Part shown: piece after piece, positions 61,114-64,000 of the stretch
Layout: each line of letters begins with the position of its first letter
Numbering within the stretch: the first letter of the stretch is position 1
NCBI RefSeq assembly: GCF_003123745.1
Contig: NZ_QETB01000001.1
Location: 558,001 to 622,000, forward strand
Origin: Ancrocorticia populi
GTDB lineage: Bacteria; Actinomycetota; Actinomycetes; Actinomycetales; Actinomycetaceae
Reading direction: 5' to 3'
DNA: 64,000 nt
Program-made: the position numbers and the translations under genes
The notes under the pieces: model-generated
Database searches by the model: none
What the model was told of the DNA's origin: nothing
Seen by the model: the letters and a program-made list of their open reading frames with translations, nothing else

Positions 61114-62265
61114 TCACAGGGACGCGGTGAGGATAGCGTGGACCTCCTCGTAGGTGAGGACGATGGGATTGCCCTTCATCGAGCTGGCGTTCATGGCGCC
61201 CTTGGTGGCGGCGTCTAACCGGGCCTCGGTGAGTCCGAGGCTGGCAAGCCCGCCCACGCCCAGCATCGCGACGGTCTCGCGGATCCACGCGGTGCCGTCC
61301 TCCGCCGTGGCTTCGGGGTTGCCGGTCAGGAGCTGGCCAACCGTATCGTACCGAGCAATTGCCGGGTTCTCGGGGTCGCGCTCCTTCATCGCCTTGATAT
61401 TGGTCTCGCAGCACTGGGCCAGCACGGCGGCGCACACATTCCCGTGGGGTGCACCGGTTAATCCACCTACCGGGGCCGCGATGCCGTGAGCTGCCCCGAG
61501 CTTCGCGTTGGCAAGCGAGAGCCCGCCCAGCAGCGAGGCGAACGCCATGTCTTCGCGCGCGGCGCGGTTGGAGCCGTCGGCATAGGCGGCGCGCAGGCCG
61601 GTCGCGGTGCGGCGCAAGCCCTCTTGGCTGAGGATATCCGTGAACGCATTTGCCTGACCCGATGTGAACGGCTCGATGCACTGAGTCAGCGCGTCCAGCC
61701 CGGACGAAGCGGTAACCGCCGGCGGGCATGAAAGCGTCAGATTCGGGTCCACAATCGCCACCGCCGGAATCATCGCGGGCGATCGCAGGCTCGCCTTGAG
61801 CTTATGCTCGGGGGAGTAGATTGGCGCGTTCGCTGTAACTTCGGCTCCGGTTCCGGAAGTAGTAGGAAGGGCGACGACGGGCACCGTCCTCGCGGCCAGC
61901 TTCTGCCCGCGCCCCACAACTTCGAGGTAATCCATGAGATCGCCGTCATTGCGCAGCAGGATGCCTACCGATTTGGCGGTGTCAATCACGGATCCTCCGC
62001 CCAGTGCCACGATCACGTCCGGGTTCGCTTCGCGCGCGGCAGCGGTAGCGGCGCGGACGCCCTCAACCGAGGGTTCACCCGTGGTCCGCCAGATCTCTAG
62101 ACCGGGCAGCTCCTTGAGCGTTGCGAGGGGCGATTCGTCGGCGTCCGTGTGATTGCCGGTGATGACGAAGGCGCGATCACCAAAGGCTTTTACCTCCTCA
62201 AGCAATTGCTCGGATGTTCCATCGCCGAACGCGATGCGGCCGGCCGTGGCGAAATTGAAGGACAT
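61114..62265 (-). CDS. Iron-containing alcohol dehydrogenase-family protein
   Basis: The 383-residue protein has the NAD loop IVALGGGSVIDTAKSVGILL, PTTSGTGAEVTANAPI, and metal-site segments SGLDALTQCIEPF and KLGAAHGIAAPVGGLTGAPH. The first His ligand of classical Fe-ADH (DALTH) is Gln here, a variant seen in some relatives, so metal content is uncertain. It would interconvert an alcohol and aldehyde or a hydroxy acid and semialdehyde. AAAGGAG precedes the ATG, 12 bases after the upstream dehydrogenase gene. Confidence 0.88.
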   Translation of the reverse strand: MSFNFATAGRIAFGDGTSEQLLEEVKAFGDRAFVITGNHTDADESPLATLKELPGLEIWRTTGEPSVEGVRAATAAAREANPDVIVALGGGSVIDTAKSVGILLRNDGDLMDYLEVVGRGQKLAARTVPVVALPTTSGTGAEVTANAPIYSPEHKLKASLRSPAMIPAVAIVDPNLTLSCPPAVTASSGLDALTQCIEPFTSGQANAFTDILSQEGLRRTATGLRAAYADGSNRAAREDMAFASLLGGLSLANAKLGAAHGIAAPVGGLTGAPHGNVCAAVLAQCCETNIKAMKERDPENPAIARYDTVGQLLTGNPEATAEDGTAWIRETVAMLGVGGLASLGLTEARLDAATKGAMNASSMKGNPIVLTYEEVHAILTASL

Positions 62266-62277
62266 GATGCTCCTTTG

Positions 62278-63141
62278 CTAGTTAGCTTGGCGCTCGGCTT
62301 CTTCTTGGAGAATCGCAGAGAAATCGTGGTCTCCAAGGCCAGCGCGTTGAGCCCTTAGCAGCGATTCGAGGGCGGCGGCGGTGGCTGGCAGAGGATCGTT
62401 CGCCGTGTGGATCATCAGACGGGCATCCTTAGCGATCGCGTCCGCGGAGAACTGAGCCTCCGAGGTATCGCGTCCCAGTGTGAAGTCCCGCTTGAAATCG
62501 GCCATCCAGCCTAGGCTTGTGCCCTTGAGCAGATCTAGCACGCGCTCCGCGCTGAACCCTTCGGATCCGCCCAGCCGGATTGCCTCGGCAACGCCCTGCG
62601 CCGTGGTGGCAAGGGCGAGGTTGGCCAGCAACTTGGCTGTTGCAGCCTCTGGGGCTGAATCGAGGAGCTTGAGCCTATCGGGATCGGCGTAAGCGGTCAC
62701 AACTTCGCCAACCGTCTCGCGCGCGGCGGCGTCGGTTCCTCCCACATACACACCGAGTTTGCCGGCCTTGGCCGGGGCCAGAGTGCCCACAACAGGCGTG
62801 TGCACGTACTTGACTTCACGGCTGCCGGCGTAGGCGGCCAACTCCCGGGCGTCTTCCGGGGAGACGGTGGTGACGTCCGCCCAGATCGTACCTTCGGATA
62901 GAAGATCAGTGTTGGTAACAACTTCGCGCACAGTGTCCGGGCCGAAAAGGCACGTGACAACTACGTCTGCACCCTCGATCGCCTCTTCTGGAGAGCCTGC
63001 GCTCGCGGCTCCCGCGTCAACCAGGCGCTTGGTCTTGCCCGGCGTTCGGTTCCAAACGGTCAGATCGTGCCCGCCGTGTTCGATCAGTCGGAGCGCAAGC
63101 TCCGTTCCCATTCGGCCAGTTCCTAAGAAAGCAATACGCAT
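62278..63141 (-). CDS. 3-Hydroxyisobutyrate dehydrogenase-like NAD(P)-dependent oxidoreductase
   Basis: The 287-residue beta-hydroxyacid dehydrogenase begins RIAFLGTGRMGTELALRLIE with a Rossmann loop. It contains TVWNRTPGKTKRLVDAGA, the substrate region PVVGTLAPAKAGKLGVYVGG (the usual PVSGG block is altered to PVVGT) and the catalytic Lys segment AKLLANLALAT. It forms a two-gene operon with the Fe-ADH-like gene, suggesting oxidation of a hydroxy acid or diol in steps. Confidence 0.87.
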   Translation of the reverse strand: MRIAFLGTGRMGTELALRLIEHGGHDLTVWNRTPGKTKRLVDAGAASAGSPEEAIEGADVVVTCLFGPDTVREVVTNTDLLSEGTIWADVTTVSPEDARELAAYAGSREVKYVHTPVVGTLAPAKAGKLGVYVGGTDAAARETVGEVVTAYADPDRLKLLDSAPEAATAKLLANLALATTAQGVAEAIRLGGSEGFSAERVLDLLKGTSLGWMADFKRDFTLGRDTSEAQFSADAIAKDARLMIHTANDPLPATAAALESLLRAQRAGLGDHDFSAILQEEAERQAN

Positions 63142-63181
63142 ATCTCCAGCCTAGTCTTTCCGCTGGTGATGTGTGTCGGAT

Positions 63182-63721
63182 CTAGCGCCAATTCAGCGGC
63201 GTGACGGTGCCATGCTCCCAATCGCGGCGAAGGATTGCATAGGCCACCGAGGCGACGGGATCCCCACCCTCCACGGGCCAAGCTTCGCGATAGTAGGCCT
63301 CTTGAACCCAACGGGCGCTCTCAAACACGCGCCGCATGGGCACATTGTCCTCGCGGGTCTGGCCCTCAAGGCGCGAAATCTCCGGCATAGTAGAGAATGC
63401 GAAATCGGCGATCGCCTTCAAGCATTCGACGCCCAGCCCTTGCCCGCGCACTGCCTCGGATAGTCGCACGTCGAACAGTGGGGCGTCCTCGTTCAAATCC
63501 TCAAAAATTACGAGGCCAAGCCGGCCCTTCCACTTCTTTTCCAGCCAATAGGTGGCGTGATCATCATCCGTGTAGGCGCCCTCGGTGATGCGCTTTTCCA
63601 CGAAATCAGCGCTGGGGCGTGACAGGACATGGAAAGGGAAGTAATTGGAGGTCATGAAATCGACGAACGCCTCGCGATCGGCTGGATCCTCCGGTTGAAA
63701 TGGAACAAGCGTGACAGACAT
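63182..63721 (-). CDS. GNAT-family acetyltransferase
   Basis: ATG 63721 gives a 179-residue protein with the RimJ-like layout: VTLVPFQPEDPADREAFVDF, HATYWLEKKWKGRLGLVIFE, acetyl-CoA motif A in VRLSEAVRGQGLGVECLKAI, and motif B in GQTREDNVPMRRVFESARWV followed by YYREAWPV. It probably acetylates a small molecule or a protein N-terminus. The open frame extends to 63985 through the neighbouring amidotransferase on the same strand in another frame; I rejected that extension. Confidence 0.87.
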   Translation of the reverse strand: MSVTLVPFQPEDPADREAFVDFMTSNYFPFHVLSRPSADFVEKRITEGAYTDDDHATYWLEKKWKGRLGLVIFEDLNEDAPLFDVRLSEAVRGQGLGVECLKAIADFAFSTMPEISRLEGQTREDNVPMRRVFESARWVQEAYYREAWPVEGGDPVASVAYAILRRDWEHGTVTPLNWR

Positions 63722-63737
63722 GGCGTGATTATACGCT

Positions 63738-64000
63738 CTAGATCTCTGGGGCCTGGACGCCCAGTTGCCTCGCGAACGCGTACGCAATGCGCTGGCCGTT
63801 ATAGGCCACCCTGCCGTCCACGGCCTGAAGTGCACTGAGCAGTGGCTCTTGCTCGCCGCCATTGGCAACATGCCAGCGCGCAACCTGGGCCGGGCTAGCC
63901 TCCGGGTGGAACTGGATGGCCAAGCTGGAACCGATGCGGAACGCCTGATAGTTGTACGCGGTGGAACTAGCCAATAGGTAGGCATCGGCGGGAAGGCGTT
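63738..64000 (-). CDS. Class I glutamine amidotransferase, C-terminal part (5' end beyond window)
   Basis: The minus-strand frame is open at the window edge (RLPADAYLLASSTAYNYQAF) and ends at 63738. It contains the class I GATase catalytic His-Glu pair in LAIQFHPEASPAQVARW, followed by a C-terminal tail. The Cys-containing N-terminal part lies outside. It resembles GMP-synthase-like or GuaA-related stand-alone amidotransferases of unknown acceptor. It precedes the GNAT gene by 16 bases on the same strand. Confidence 0.8.
   Translation of the reverse strand, partial: RLPADAYLLASSTAYNYQAFRIGSSLAIQFHPEASPAQVARWHVANGGEQEPLLSALQAVDGRVAYNGQRIAYAFARQLGVQAPEI

Noticed and set aside
61010-61729. Long minus-strand frame of 239 codons overlapping the Fe-ADH-like gene
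   Set aside because: Arg/Gly/Pro-rich with no domain; it is the shadow of a well-supported gene in another frame.
1-64000. CRISPR arrays, tRNA, rRNA and riboswitches
   Set aside because: I found no regularly spaced repeats, no tRNA-like cloverleaf arms with T-loop consensus and no conserved riboswitch cores by eye.

Overview
The window looks like the chromosome of a moderately high-GC Actinomycetota member. A host-associated Actinomycetaceae (Trueperella/Arcanobacterium/Actinomyces type) is my best guess, without strong proof. The signs are a DUF222 (13E12-type) protein, a DtxR-type iron box, many GTGA/ATGA gene overlaps and GTG starts. I see no rRNA, tRNA, CRISPR array, integrase or IS element.

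Layout. Bases 1-10,000 hold a patchwork of toxin-antitoxin modules (FitAB-like, MazF-like orphan, a lone VapC with a damaged antitoxin, YefM-VapC) mixed with decayed genes: a phage-type remnant, a methyltransferase fragment and an MFS-CBS transporter with an in-frame TGA. Bases 10,000-22,600 carry housekeeping enzymes, a metal P-type ATPase with a small HMA protein, divergent from a Crp/Fnr regulator across a perfect FNR-type box, and hcp with its NADH reductase. Bases 22,674-28,890 form one minus-strand operon for catecholate siderophore salvage (binding lipoprotein, two FecCD permeases, ATPase, siderophore-interacting reductase, Fes-like esterase) behind a DtxR-type box.

Bases 30,017-44,232 are the highlight: a complete, compact RiPP (ribosomally made, modified peptide) locus. 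It has a leader-binding ocin-ThiF-like protein, a YcaO cyclodehydratase, a SagB-type dehydrogenase, split LanB glutamylation and elimination proteins, a membrane M50 protease fused to a PqqD-like domain, two tandem 60-residue precursors, an ABC-2 exporter, a second YcaO and a small membrane protein. The predicted core is 28 residues, of which 26 are Cys, Ser or Thr. No pyridine-forming cyclase of the thiopeptide TbtD type is visible, so a linear azole and dehydroamino-acid peptide is the simplest prediction.

Bases 44,353-64,000 hold central-metabolism oxidoreductases, a dipeptide ABC transporter operon, a FAH-family hydrolase, a tyrosine phosphatase, a metallo-beta-lactamase-fold protein, a beta-helix lipoprotein, a sirtuin, and a TetR regulator. 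Its likely operator (GGACNAATGTCC) recurs before a DUF5692-like membrane protein, before a short-chain dehydrogenase and immediately before type II NADH dehydrogenase. The window ends in an Fe-ADH operon, a GNAT enzyme and a truncated glutamine amidotransferase.
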